NCBI RefSeq assembly: GCF_010730355.1
Contig: NZ_AP022576.1
Span: 3,286,001 to 3,350,000 of the forward strand
Reading direction: 5' to 3'
Length of the DNA: 64,000 bases
Source of the DNA: Mycobacterium florentinum
GTDB taxonomy: Bacteria > Actinomycetota > Actinomycetes > Mycobacteriales > Mycobacteriaceae
Every line of letters begins with the position of its first letter. Position 1 is the stretch's first letter. Below, in pieces: positions 37,862 to 46,456 of the stretch. Position numbers and translations under genes: made by a program. The notes beneath the pieces are model-generated. The model saw only the letters and a program-made list of their open reading frames with translations. It was not told the DNA's origin and ran no database searches.

Positions 37862-38826
37862 TCGGCGATCGCGATCTTCACGCGGTCGGGCACCGGCCGG
37901 CACGCCAGGTCGAACGCGCCCTGCGCGTCGTCGACGCCGAAGATGTGCGTGAGATAGGAGCCGAGCAGCTCGGGATGTTCGGCGGCGAAATTGCCGGCGA
38001 GCTCGAGAACCCGTCGCCGGTCAAGGGTCACACCGGATTTCAGGGTCAGGTTGTTGCGCAACATGAGACGCATGCTAATCGGGTAGGCCTCGTCGTCGGC
38101 GACGCCGAAGTAGAAAACGGTGCCCCCCGGTGCGGTGGCTTCGATCGCGTGTCCCAGGGTGGCCACCTGATGACCGACGGCCTCGATGACGATGTCGGCG
38201 CGCTCGGCCGGCGCCAGCTGGCTAACCCAGCGATCGCTGGTCGCGCGCACCACCTCGTCGACACCGAATGTCGTTGCGAGGCTTTGCCGGTCGACGGGGT
38301 CGACGCCGGTGACACGCCGGGCGCCGGCCGCCTTGGCGACGTAGGAGAACAGCAGCCCGATCGAACCCTGACCGATGATCGCGACGTGCCGGCCGGCCAG
38401 GTCCGGCAGTTGCTCGCAGGCGTAGAGCACACATGCCAGCGGCTGCAGCCCGACTGCCTGCGCGGCGGTCAGGGCCGGGGCGTACGGCGCAAGCCCGTTG
38501 CCGTCGCTGATGACTCGCTCCATCAAGCCGTCGAAGCCGGACGCCCAGCCCACCACGCGATCGCCGACCCGGTGTTGCCGATGCCGGCTGGCGATCACCT
38601 CGCCGGCCACCTCGTGGATCGGGAAGCCGTCCTTCTCGGCGGCACTTGGGCCGTCGTCGCCGGGCAGTCTGCCCTTGGCGCCCCGGAAGCCGGGCAGGTC
38701 GCTGCCGCACACGCCGGCGGCCAAGAACCGCAGCAGCACCTGACCATCGGACAGGTCGTCGGCGGTTTTCTCGGTGATCGATGTGCGTTCGAACTCGTAC
38801 GGGGCGATGATCCGGTAGGACCACAC
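37858..38826 (-). CDS. zinc-binding alcohol dehydrogenase
   Basis: This 322-residue medium-chain dehydrogenase has catalytic zinc ligands Cys40, His71 and Glu72 and a Rossmann motif GQGSIG. I see no four-cysteine structural zinc lobe. The GTG at 38826 starts two bases after the P450 stop. It probably oxidises the alcohol formed by the adjacent P450. Confidence 0.86.
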   Translation of the reverse strand: MWSYRIIAPYEFERTSITEKTADDLSDGQVLLRFLAAGVCGSDLPGFRGAKGRLPGDDGPSAAEKDGFPIHEVAGEVIASRHRQHRVGDRVVGWASGFDGLMERVISDGNGLAPYAPALTAAQAVGLQPLACVLYACEQLPDLAGRHVAIIGQGSIGLLFSYVAKAAGARRVTGVDPVDRQSLATTFGVDEVVRATSDRWVSQLAPAERADIVIEAVGHQVATLGHAIEATAPGGTVFYFGVADDEAYPISMRLMLRNNLTLKSGVTLDRRRVLELAGNFAAEHPELLGSYLTHIFGVDDAQGAFDLACRPVPDRVKIAIAE

Positions 38827-38827
38827 G

Positions 38828-40054
38828 TCAGACCTCCACCGGGATCTGGTTCCATCCCCACTGGAAGCTCGACGGCAGGCGGGTGGCGTCCTGGCCCTTG
38901 ATATCGAAGTCGGGCACCCTGCGCAGCCATTCCTGTACCAGCACAGCCACTTCCAGCCTGGCGAGGTGATAGCCGACGCAGAAGTGCTGGCCCCGGCCGA
39001 ACACCAGCGAACGCGCGATGGGCCGATCCCAGATGAACTCGTCGGGGTCGGGGTACTCGCGTTCGTCGCGATTGGCCGAGGCGAGCAGCGTGATGACCCG
39101 CTGGCCCGGCTCGATGGCCTGGCCGTGAATGGTGAACGGCCGGCGCGCCGTCCGGGCGAACCACTGCGCGGGCGCGCAGTACCGCAGCATCTCCTCCCGG
39201 GCCACCGGCACGGTGGCGGCCGGGTCGGCCCGCACCGCGGCGAGCTGATCGGGTCGCCGGCGCAGCTCCCACAGCCCGTGCGCGGCGATCTTGGGCACGG
39301 TCTCGGTGCCCCCGATGAAGATGCACAACATCTGCGTGGCGGCTTCGACGTCGGACAGGGCACTGCCGTCGGGCAGCCGGTAACCCAGCAGCCCATCGAC
39401 CACCGGAAGCGGGCCGCCGGACTGGTCGGCCCGGCGCCGCCGCACCACGGGAATCAGATATTCGAGGTAATTGGGGCGGGCCTGCGCGGTGTCGACTCCC
39501 TCACCCGGCGCGGTGAGGCTGCCGGCATTGACGGCGGCCAACACCTGCGGTGCGAGTTCGGTTGATATACCCAGCAAGTCACACACCATCGAGGCCGCCA
39601 CGATGCCGCCGTAGTCCTGGGTCAGATCGAATGACCCCTGCGGCAGCAATAGGTCGAGGCGCTCGTTGGCCAGCTCTCGGATCCTGGCCTCCAGCCCGGC
39701 GACCGACCGCGGCCGCAAGGGCGCCGAGTGTGAACGACGGATCTCACCGTAGAGATCGGTGTCGAACACCGCGTGAAAAGGCAAGGGATGCAACGGCGGA
39801 TCCTCGACCGGCCCGGTGTTGTGCTTGGCCAGCACCGCCGCCGGGGGCAGGGTTCCTTCCGACGCGACGAAGGTTCCGTCGTTGACCTCGAGAACCTGCC
39901 AGATGTCCTCGAACCGGGACAGCGCGAAGGTATCCCACTGCGGCATGTAGTAGACCGGATAGTCGTCACGCAGAGTTCGGTAGTACGGCAACGGATTTGC
40001 CATGACATCCGCGTCGAAGGGGTCGTACGCGAAGTCGGTGTTCGCGGCGGTCAC
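38828..40054 (-). CDS. cytochrome P450 of the accessory operon
   Basis: This 408-residue bacterial class I P450 has I-helix GGTET (248-252, where many P450s have AGxxT), ExxR Glu288-Arg291 and the heme motif FGRGQHFCVG with Cys359. The start GTG 40054 overlaps the preceding stop as GTGA; the longer frame to 40480 is shadow. It needs a ferredoxin, and none is encoded next to it. It likely makes the first hydroxylation in the pathway; the substrate is unknown. Confidence 0.92.
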   Translation of the reverse strand: MTAANTDFAYDPFDADVMANPLPYYRTLRDDYPVYYMPQWDTFALSRFEDIWQVLEVNDGTFVASEGTLPPAAVLAKHNTGPVEDPPLHPLPFHAVFDTDLYGEIRRSHSAPLRPRSVAGLEARIRELANERLDLLLPQGSFDLTQDYGGIVAASMVCDLLGISTELAPQVLAAVNAGSLTAPGEGVDTAQARPNYLEYLIPVVRRRRADQSGGPLPVVDGLLGYRLPDGSALSDVEAATQMLCIFIGGTETVPKIAAHGLWELRRRPDQLAAVRADPAATVPVAREEMLRYCAPAQWFARTARRPFTIHGQAIEPGQRVITLLASANRDEREYPDPDEFIWDRPIARSLVFGRGQHFCVGYHLARLEVAVLVQEWLRRVPDFDIKGQDATRLPSSFQWGWNQIPVEV

Positions 40055-40755
40055 TGCAGCGGAGAGGGCGGTAGGGCCTGCAGAATCGAGTCTTCCCAGC
40101 CGTCGCGCAATGCGGGCGCCACGCTCATCCAGGTGACGATCTCGGCGGGCGGGCTGTCCTTCCACGAGGGGTAGTGGTTGGCGAAACATTCCCAGCCGCC
40201 GTCCAGCGCCCAATAGTGGATGACCTCGTTGAAGCGGAACGTGGTGGTGAACGAACCCAGCCAGCGTTTCCCGGTGCGCTCCGACCACGGGACGTAAAGC
40301 CGCTCCAGCTCGCGGATGTAGTCGTCCTGGCGTCCCGGCTTGGTTTGCATGATCTCCTGAATCACCAGCGGCGCGCTGAATTTGGCCTCGCGCAACTGGG
40401 CCAGAGTCTTGTTGCTCGGCCCGGGGTACATGATGCGCCCCTCGCCCGAGGCGCCCGTCTCGGACAGAAACGCCGACCACTTGCCGGCCTCGGCCTCATG
40501 ACTGCCGCCGCGGGCCTGGGCCGCCCCGATCCTCGCGTAGTCGGCGAACCCGTCGATCTCCCAGATGACCGTCACCTGCGGCCAGTGACCGTTGTACGGC
40601 GTGGATTCCCACATCGCGAACAGCCGGGCGCCGAGCGCGTCCATCATCGGCTGGTAGGTGTCGGTGAAAACCTCGGTGAAGCGGTCGCTCGAACCGGATC
40701 CCAACGAGATCGTCTCGTGCAGGTAGAGCAGGGTGTGGCCGTAGTACTTCTTCAT
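40051..40755 (-). CDS. NIPSNAP-like protein
   Basis: This 234-residue protein looks like two ferredoxin-like alpha/beta repeats: the first covers residues 1-100 (LYLHETISL...VTVIWEIDGFADY), the second 125-220 (LVIQEIMQTKPGRQDDYIRELE...EVIHYWALDGGWECF). This is similar to NIPSNAP/Dabb-type proteins. Function is unknown. It shares one base (TGATG) with the upstream gene and four with the P450. Confidence 0.65.
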   Translation of the reverse strand: MKKYYGHTLLYLHETISLGSGSSDRFTEVFTDTYQPMMDALGARLFAMWESTPYNGHWPQVTVIWEIDGFADYARIGAAQARGGSHEAEAGKWSAFLSETGASGEGRIMYPGPSNKTLAQLREAKFSAPLVIQEIMQTKPGRQDDYIRELERLYVPWSERTGKRWLGSFTTTFRFNEVIHYWALDGGWECFANHYPSWKDSPPAEIVTWMSVAPALRDGWEDSILQALPPSPLQ

Positions 40756-41339
40756 CAGTCGAACCGGACCGGCTCTGAATCGCCGTGCGAATAGCTCGCC
40801 TCACACAGCAGCGTCTCGGTCGGTTCCACCAAGGCAGACGGGATCCCGGCTGCTGCAAGGGCATAGCCCTTGAACCTGCGCGCCGCAGCGGACAGCACGT
40901 GCTGGGCACGCGTCATTCCGCGGTTGACCCCCAACGGCCACCCGTCGCCCCATAGCGCGACTTCGGTCAGCCGGTCGTCCAGGGACTTGAGCACCTTGTC
41001 ACGCACGCGCGCGTCCGCGGTGAACGCCTCGACGCTGACGGCCAGCGTGTGACTCGTGGAGCCGATCGCGGTCGGGACGTACTCCGATTCGGCGTCCACC
41101 ACCGCCACCCCGAGGATGCGCAGCGGGCGGGTGTCGCAGCTGCCCGGCAGCAACACGGTCACCTCCCAGCCGGCCATTACCCGGTCGTAGAGCCACCCGC
41201 CGGCCGAGTGCACGACGTCGACGGCGCTTCCCGCAACCACGTCCAGTCGATACCGCAGACACTCGCCGTTGCCGCGGGTGGCTCGCCCACCCCTGACACG
41301 CCCGCTCTGGCTGATGTCGAACGTCGGAGTGACCATCAA
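40755..41339 (-). CDS. unrecognised protein, first gene of nine-gene operon
   Basis: This 194-residue soluble protein has no family I recognise. It has a beta-rich first half (RLDVVAGSAVDVVHSAGGWL and WEVTVLLPG) and a helical C-terminal half with RRFKGYALAAAGIPSALVEP. Two adjacent ATG codons (41339 and 41336) are possible starts. It heads the operon, with the conserved 26-base motif 122 bases upstream. It is a good candidate for an undescribed enzyme or binding protein in the pathway. Confidence 0.7.
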   Translation of the reverse strand: MMVTPTFDISQSGRVRGGRATRGNGECLRYRLDVVAGSAVDVVHSAGGWLYDRVMAGWEVTVLLPGSCDTRPLRILGVAVVDAESEYVPTAIGSTSHTLAVSVEAFTADARVRDKVLKSLDDRLTEVALWGDGWPLGVNRGMTRAQHVLSAAARRFKGYALAAAGIPSALVEPTETLLCEASYSHGDSEPVRFD

Positions 41340-41460
41340 ATCCGTTCCTCACCGCCACACCGCGGAGTGCGTTGGCTCCAAGGCAGCTGCAGCGCTTGTC
41401 ATGGGCTTCCCAAGGGCTGACGCCGCCTCACACAGCGGTGACGCGGCTCATGGCACAGCG

Positions 41461-41486
41461 TGACACTTCTGCCGAAATTTGTAAAG
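41461..41486. promoter_or_regulatory. copy A of 26-base regulatory motif (TGACACTT-N9-TTTGTAAAG)
   Basis: The motif sits in the 161-base gap upstream of the minus-strand nine-gene operon. It shares 17 fixed positions with copies at 49485 and 50084, and all three have the same length. Its outer bases form an imperfect inverted repeat TGACA-N14-TGTAA. I read it as an operator, probably for the TetR encoded at 51834. Confidence 0.7.
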
Positions 41487-41500
41487 CTCCTCGGGAGTGG

Positions 41501-42670
41501 TCAGGAGCGGCGGCGGGCCTTCAGTTCGGCCAGAATCTCGTCGGTGTGCTGCCCCAGTTCCGGGGCCGGGGAGCGCGGCGCCCACGGTGTTCCGTGGAAA
41601 TCCGCCGGGGTGGCAACCATCCCGACGCCGGCGTCGCCGTCGGGGACGTCGACGATGCCGCCCGCGGTGTGGAACTGCTCATCGGCCACGACGTCTTCGA
41701 TCGAGTTGATCGGCGACCAGAAGAAGTCGGGTTCGGCGGCAAAGGCCTGCGCCCATTCGTCGAGCGAGCGGGTTGCGAAGATCTCGTCCAATTCGGCGAT
41801 CAGCTCCGGGCCGTTGACGAAGCGGGCGGCGGCGTCGCGAAAGCGCGGGTCCTCCAGCCATTCGGGGCGGCCGACGACCCGGCACAGCGGCGGCCAGTGC
41901 CGGTCGCCTTCGAGGCCGACGATCCAGAAGCGCCGCCCGTCACCGGCGGCGTAGTTGTTCATGCACGGGTTGCCCATCGTTTCGCGCTGGCCGATCGCGA
42001 TCGGCTGGCCCGTCAGCAGATAGGTGTTGAGGTCGAAGCTGACGGTGTAGGCGCCCTGGCGGTACAGCGAGGTCGTCACCAGCTGACCGGTCCCGGTGCG
42101 CTCGCGGGCCAGCAGCGCCGCGCAGATGGCCGCGGCCAGGGTCATGCCGGCCGAGTGGTCGCCCATGCCGCCGCGCTGGAACGGCGGCGTCTGGCCGGGC
42201 CGGGTGAGCAGGTGGGCCACCCCGGCGCGCGACCAGAACGCGGCCACGTCGTAAGCGGCCCGGTCGGCGTCGGGGCCGGTCCGGCCGTAGCCGGTGATCA
42301 GGCCGTAGACCAACCGAGGGTAGCGAGCGGACAGCGACTCGAAGTCCAGGCCGAGTCGTTGCAACGCGCCGGGCCGGACGTTGGTCACGAAAACGTCTGC
42401 GTCATCCAGCAATTCGAAGGCGGTGTCCCGGCCCTGGTCGGTGGTGAGGTCCAACACGATGCTGCGTTTGGAGCGGTTGTCCAGCTCGAACGGCGGGTTG
42501 ACCCCGAGGTCGCAGCCCAGCATCCGGCCGAACATGCGGCCCGGGTCGCCGGCCGGCGGCTCGATCTTAATCACGTCCGCGCCCCAGTCGGCCAGGATGC
42601 CGCTGGCCGCCGGACCCGCCACCCACACTCCGAGCTCGACGACTTTGAGGCCTTCCACGGGTCCTGGCAT
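41501..42670 (-). CDS. CaiB/BaiF-type CoA transferase
   Basis: This 389-residue class III CoA transferase has the N-terminal signature LKVVELGVWVAGPAASGILADWGADVIKIE and the catalytic-type Asp141 in AAYDVAAFW. It moves CoA between carboxylic acids, so it could activate the acid produced by ring opening. ATG 42670 is preferred to 42709 because the family begins there. It lies 161 bases upstream of the nine-gene operon on the same strand. Confidence 0.9.
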   Translation of the reverse strand: MPGPVEGLKVVELGVWVAGPAASGILADWGADVIKIEPPAGDPGRMFGRMLGCDLGVNPPFELDNRSKRSIVLDLTTDQGRDTAFELLDDADVFVTNVRPGALQRLGLDFESLSARYPRLVYGLITGYGRTGPDADRAAYDVAAFWSRAGVAHLLTRPGQTPPFQRGGMGDHSAGMTLAAAICAALLARERTGTGQLVTTSLYRQGAYTVSFDLNTYLLTGQPIAIGQRETMGNPCMNNYAAGDGRRFWIVGLEGDRHWPPLCRVVGRPEWLEDPRFRDAAARFVNGPELIAELDEIFATRSLDEWAQAFAAEPDFFWSPINSIEDVVADEQFHTAGGIVDVPDGDAGVGMVATPADFHGTPWAPRSPAPELGQHTDEILAELKARRRS

Positions 42671-42728
42671 GGCTAAGTTCCTACTCCGTGCCGCAACCGG
42701 AGCGCGCACATGCCCCCATCGCGGGCGG

Positions 42729-43649
42729 TCAGCTCGCTTTGAGCTGGCCCCGTCGCACGAAGCGGCCGTCGTGGTCGAACTCGGCGCGGTTGGCGTTGAC
42801 GTAGTCGGCCACCGTCATCGGCTTGTGCCCCCCGATCACCTCGACCAGGTTGTTCTCGCCGGCGAAGATGCCGTCCTGGTAGTCCTGGGCGACGCTGCTG
42901 ATGTGCTGCACGAAGAATTCCGGGAAGCCCGCAGCGGTCAACCCGGCCGCAAAGGCCGGGATCGAGACCGGCTCATAGCGGACCGGAAAGCCGACCGTCT
43001 CGGCGATTTCGTTCGCGATCCCGTAATGGTCGAGCTCGTGGTCACCGACCAGCGGGTAGACCTGACGGTCGTGCGGCGCGGGGTTCGCCAGGATGGCGGC
43101 GATCACTGCGGCCTGGTCCGACCCGGAAATCGGCGCGTGCCGCCCGTCGCCGAAGGGCAGCTGTAGTACGCCTTCGTTGTCATTGCGCTGCCACTGCCAT
43201 TTCAGCCACTCGGCGAAGAAGGTAGGGCGCAGGTGGGTGGTCTTGAACGCGGCGCGGTCCAGGAGCCGTTCGGCGATCCAATGGTGCTGGGCGGCATTGC
43301 TTTTCGCATCCCGGCGAGCGGATATCTGCGACATGTTGACCACCGCGTCAACCCCGGCCTCGCTGGCGGCCTGGGCGAAAATCGCCGTGGCTGCCAGCAG
43401 CGTGCCCGGAGCGATCGGATAGCAGAAGTAGGCGGCGTCGACACCGGTCATGGCGGCGCTGACGGAGCGGAAGTCCAGTAGGTCGCCCTCGACGAGCTCG
43501 GCGCCGAGAGCGGCCAGCGCGTCGGAGCGGCCGTCGATGCGGTGCACGAAGGCGCGGACCCGGTGGCCGGCTTCGCGCAGAATCTCGACGGTGGGCGCCC
43601 CGGTGTTGCCGGTCGGCGCGGTGATCAGAAACAGCTTCTCGTTCGACAT
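42729..43649 (-). CDS. NmrA-like NAD(P)-binding protein
   Basis: This 306-residue atypical SDR has TAPTGNTGAP as the nucleotide-binding loop and NmrA-type TFFAEWL and isomerase-like features. It could be a quinone or NADPH-dependent reductase or a redox sensor. ATG 43649 follows a GGAGGGCGAG site. It is divergent from an HxlR gene, with two matching palindromes between them, so it is probably that regulator's target. Confidence 0.85.
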   Translation of the reverse strand: MSNEKLFLITAPTGNTGAPTVEILREAGHRVRAFVHRIDGRSDALAALGAELVEGDLLDFRSVSAAMTGVDAAYFCYPIAPGTLLAATAIFAQAASEAGVDAVVNMSQISARRDAKSNAAQHHWIAERLLDRAAFKTTHLRPTFFAEWLKWQWQRNDNEGVLQLPFGDGRHAPISGSDQAAVIAAILANPAPHDRQVYPLVGDHELDHYGIANEIAETVGFPVRYEPVSIPAFAAGLTAAGFPEFFVQHISSVAQDYQDGIFAGENNLVEVIGGHKPMTVADYVNANRAEFDHDGRFVRRGQLKAS

Positions 43650-43679
43650 CTCGCCCTCCAGGCGGTTTTCCGATCTTAC

Positions 43680-43693
43680 TAACGCTATCGTTA
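43680..43693. promoter_or_regulatory. candidate HxlR operator 1 (TAACG-CTAT-CGTTA)
   Basis: This 14-base inverted repeat lies 31 bases upstream of the NmrA-like start. It shares TAACGC-N-A-N-CGTTA with the palindrome at 43720-43733, exactly 40 bases away. Confidence 0.65.
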
Positions 43694-43719
43694 TCCAGAT
43701 CAAAGCACGCTATGCTGAC

Positions 43720-43733
43720 TAACGCAAGCGTTA
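43720..43733. promoter_or_regulatory. candidate HxlR operator 2 (TAACGC-AA-GCGTTA)
   Basis: This perfect 14-base palindrome ends 16 bases before the HxlR start codon. Its spacing of 40 bases from the partner site (about four turns) suggests two dimers on one face of the DNA, covering both divergent promoters. Confidence 0.65.
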
Positions 43734-43749
43734 TTCATAGGAGAGTTGG

Positions 43750-44235
43750 ATGGAGTTCGAAAAGCGGCTGGCCGACCGCCGGCTTTGGTCCGTCGGCGAG
43801 TCCTGCTCGATGTCCAAGGTGCTCGAGCTGCTCAGCACCAAAACCGCGTTCCAGGTGCTGCGCGAATTGTTCTTCGGCACGGCTCGTTTCGAGGACTTCG
43901 TGGAGCGGATCGGGACGTCGGCACCGGCGGTGTCGCGGGCGCTCAAGCAGCTGGAGGCGGCGCAGATCGTCACCCGCGTCCCGTATCAGGAGCCCGGCAG
44001 TCGCGCCCGGGACGAATACCGGCTGACCGACGCCGGCGAGGACCTGTTGCCGGTGTTCATGGCGCTGGTGCAGTGGGGCGACACCTATCTGCAGAACGGC
44101 CCCGCGCCGCTGTCGTTCGTCGACACCGAGACCGGACAAACCCTCGGGGTCCGGGTGACCGCCGAAACCGACGCGCCCAAGAAACGTTCGTCGGACATCC
44201 AGATCTGCGGCATCGGCGCGGGACGCCGGCGCTAA
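43750..44235 (+). CDS. HxlR-family transcriptional regulator
   Basis: This 161-residue protein has the HxlR winged HTH: Cys18 in VGESCSMSKVLELL, then FEDFVERIGTSAPAVSRALKQLEAAQIVTRVPYQE (about 50-84). Single-cysteine HxlR proteins often sense reactive electrophiles or quinones. It is divergent from an NmrA-like reductase, an arrangement typical of QorR/HypR-type control. Confidence 0.88.
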   Translation: MEFEKRLADRRLWSVGESCSMSKVLELLSTKTAFQVLRELFFGTARFEDFVERIGTSAPAVSRALKQLEAAQIVTRVPYQEPGSRARDEYRLTDAGEDLLPVFMALVQWGDTYLQNGPAPLSFVDTETGQTLGVRVTAETDAPKKRSSDIQICGIGAGRRR

Positions 44236-44245
44236 TCTGAGCCCC

Positions 44246-44920
44246 ATGAGTCTGGTGGCCGGACGTGGTCCGCTCAGCATCGACCCGGCGGGTCGGTTCT
44301 CTCCGCCGCTGCCCGGCACCGTTGTCTACATCGAGCCGCACCCGCGCCGCGTCCAGGCGTTCAAGGACGGGCGCGCGGTGATCGACACCGAGCAGGCGCT
44401 GATGGTGCACCGGCCGGGCCGGCCGCTGAGTTATCTGTTCCGCGCCGAAGAGGTCGGCGAGCTGCCCGCCGAACCCGAGCCGCAAGCCCCGGGGTACGTG
44501 CAGGTGCCCTGGGATTCCGTCGACACCTGGCTGGAGGAAGGCCGCGAACTCGTTCACTACCCGCCGAATCCGTATCACCGCGTCGACTGCCGCCCCACCA
44601 CGCGCCGCCTGCGTGTCTCGGCCGCCGGCACCACGCTGGTGGATACCCGCGACACCATGATCGTTTTCGAAACCGCGCTCGAGCCAAGGCTTTACGTCGA
44701 TCCCGCACAGGTGCGTACCGATCTGCTCCGGCGCTCGGAGACGACGAGCTATTGCAACTACAAGGGTTTCGCGACGTACTGGTCCGCGGGTGACGTCGAG
44801 GACGTCGCCTGGAGCTATCCGGATCCGCCGCCGGAAAGCCTGCCCATCAAGGGTTTTCTGAGTTTCGACGGCGCGCGGGTGGAGATGCTGGCTGAGCTGC
44901 CACGCGGGTGTCGCGGGTGA
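44246..44920 (+). CDS. tandem DUF427 protein
   Basis: This 224-residue protein holds two DUF427 repeats: the first at about 25-110 (RVQAFKDGRAVIDTEQALMV), the second at about 120-215 (RLRVSAAGTTLVDTRDTMIVFETALEPRLYVD, with CNYKGFATYWS). The function of the family is not settled. It starts ten bases after the HxlR gene. Its last 74 bases overlap the convergent membrane-protein gene. Confidence 0.82.
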   Translation: MSLVAGRGPLSIDPAGRFSPPLPGTVVYIEPHPRRVQAFKDGRAVIDTEQALMVHRPGRPLSYLFRAEEVGELPAEPEPQAPGYVQVPWDSVDTWLEEGRELVHYPPNPYHRVDCRPTTRRLRVSAAGTTLVDTRDTMIVFETALEPRLYVDPAQVRTDLLRRSETTSYCNYKGFATYWSAGDVEDVAWSYPDPPPESLPIKGFLSFDGARVEMLAELPRGCRG

Positions 44921-45653
44921 CGTGCCGGATCAGATAGTAGGACAGCGTCATGATCCACGAGAAGAAGAAGATCATCGGGATGCCGAGGCCGATGATGCCG
45001 TTCCAGGCCAGCGGCCCGTCCTTGAAGAAGATGATCAGCCCGGTCGGGAACAGTGCCGCGGCAGTGGAGAAGCAGAGGTAACCCGCCCAGCGCGGGAAGA
45101 CAACGGGCACGGCCCTATCACGCAGGATCGCGCCGCCCTGGGCGAGCAGGAGCAGGCTGAACACCGGATAGGGCATCACGAAGCAGAACCAGGCGATGTC
45201 ATAGAGGGCCTGGGTGATGTAAGCGGGGATGTCACCGGCGCGATAGACCATGATGGCGAAGAACATTGGGCTGAGCGCCAGGATCGCCGCGCTCGCGCCG
45301 GCGCATACCAGTTGCACATAGGTCAGCGCGGGATGGCGGCCGTCGGTGCGCCTCAGTTCCAGGGCGACGCCCGTTGCAAACGTGGCGAACAGGCCGAATC
45401 CGATGATCATGAAGATGACGCCGATCCGGATGCCGATCCGGTGCTCGGCGAGGTTGGCGGCGACCTGTTCGGCGGGCAGGCCCGGGCTGGGGAACGGCAG
45501 GAACCGGGCGAAGGCGACGAACCCGATGGCGAACAGGACCGTGCAGGCGATGCCACTCCAGGCGCAGGCCAGCCGCGCTATCCGATTGGCTGTGGGGTCG
45601 GTGTCGGGCCGATCACCGGTGGCCGTGGCCCCGGCTAGCTGGTCTGTCGTCAT
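44847..45653 (-). CDS. mycobacterial membrane protein of unknown function
   Basis: This 268-residue protein has six to seven hydrophobic segments (for example WSGIACTVLFAIGFVAFARF and GVIFMIIGFGLFATFATGV). I do not recognise the family. ATG 45653 has a strong GGAGGAG site; the frame to 46331 is shadow. It is divergent from a TetR gene with a 17-base perfect palindrome between them, so it is probably the TetR target. The gene 3' end overlaps the DUF427 gene. Confidence 0.78.
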   Translation of the reverse strand: MTTDQLAGATATGDRPDTDPTANRIARLACAWSGIACTVLFAIGFVAFARFLPFPSPGLPAEQVAANLAEHRIGIRIGVIFMIIGFGLFATFATGVALELRRTDGRHPALTYVQLVCAGASAAILALSPMFFAIMVYRAGDIPAYITQALYDIAWFCFVMPYPVFSLLLLAQGGAILRDRAVPVVFPRWAGYLCFSTAAALFPTGLIIFFKDGPLAWNGIIGLGIPMIFFFSWIMTLSYYLIRHVTRDTRVAAQPASPPARRRNSENP

Positions 45654-45701
45654 CTCGCGCTCCTCCTTGTCAGCACCGCAAGACCAGCGCAGGCGCACTG
45701 A

Positions 45702-45714
45702 TTTGAACATGTTG
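45702..45714. promoter_or_regulatory. palindrome GAACA-TGT-TGTTC
   Basis: A perfect five-base inverted repeat with a three-base centre lies 48 bases before the membrane-protein start. It is in the same gap as the larger palindrome and overlaps the first of two TTCGACTC direct repeats (45712-45719 and 45730-45737). It may be an accessory site. Confidence 0.45.
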
Positions 45715-45726
45715 TTCGACTCATAC

Positions 45727-45743
45727 AATATATTCGACTCGAA
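45727..45743. promoter_or_regulatory. candidate TetR operator (ATATTCG-ACT-CGAATAT)
   Basis: A perfect 17-base palindrome, very AT-rich for this genome, ends 12 bases before the TetR start codon. The size and position are typical of TetR autoregulatory operators. Confidence 0.7.
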
Positions 45744-45755
45744 TATGATGTCTAG

Positions 45756-46418
45756 ATGCCGAATGAGTTGTCCGTACCCGTAGCCCGTCGCATGGCGAAC
45801 GCGCGGATACGGACGGAGAGCACGCAAGCGCTGGTGGGTCGGCGCCGGCGTGCGGCGTCGGCGCGGGACATCCTCGCGGCGACCCGCCGATTGCTCTCCG
45901 GCGGAGAGCCGGTCACACATTTGAGTGTCGGACGGATCCTCACCGAGGCCGGTGTCGCCCGGGCAACGTTCTACGCGTGCTTTCCCGACAAGCGGGCCGT
46001 GATCGGTCAGCTGGCTCAGCAGTCGCTGGCCTGGCGCGAAGAGGTCTCGGGCGATGCGCTGCGCGATCCGAATATGACGCGGGAGACGCTGGACGAACTG
46101 ATGCGCGCGATCGTTCGCCAATGGCGCGCGAATCGCCAAGTGCTGGGGGCGATCATCGAACTGGCCGAGCACGACAGGGGGATGCGCGAGGTGTGGGGCT
46201 CTGCCGTCGGGGAGATCGCCACGCAAACGGCAGGATATCTGCGACAACGCTGGGAGGGCAGCCCCGACGCGCCCGCGGACCCGGAGATGCTGGCCGCGGC
46301 GATGACCTGGATGTTCGAGCGCTGCTGTCACCAGCTCGTCGTCGACGACACCTCGGCGGAGCGGGTTGCCATGGCACTTTCGGAAATCCTTTGGCGGACA
46401 ACAACATATAAGGTATAG
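45756..46418 (+). CDS. TetR-family regulator
   Basis: This 220-residue protein has a TetR HTH (ARDILAATRRLL...LSVGRILTEAGVARATFYACFPDKRAVIGQL, about 35-90), preceded by an unusual basic N-terminal extension of about 30 residues, and a helical ligand domain. It is divergent from the unknown membrane protein, its probable target. The effector is unknown. Confidence 0.86.
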   Translation: MPNELSVPVARRMANARIRTESTQALVGRRRRAASARDILAATRRLLSGGEPVTHLSVGRILTEAGVARATFYACFPDKRAVIGQLAQQSLAWREEVSGDALRDPNMTRETLDELMRAIVRQWRANRQVLGAIIELAEHDRGMREVWGSAVGEIATQTAGYLRQRWEGSPDAPADPEMLAAAMTWMFERCCHQLVVDDTSAERVAMALSEILWRTTTYKV

Positions 46419-46456
46419 CAGGTACGCTGGCCGGCCTACCGGGGCCTTGACGCCGC

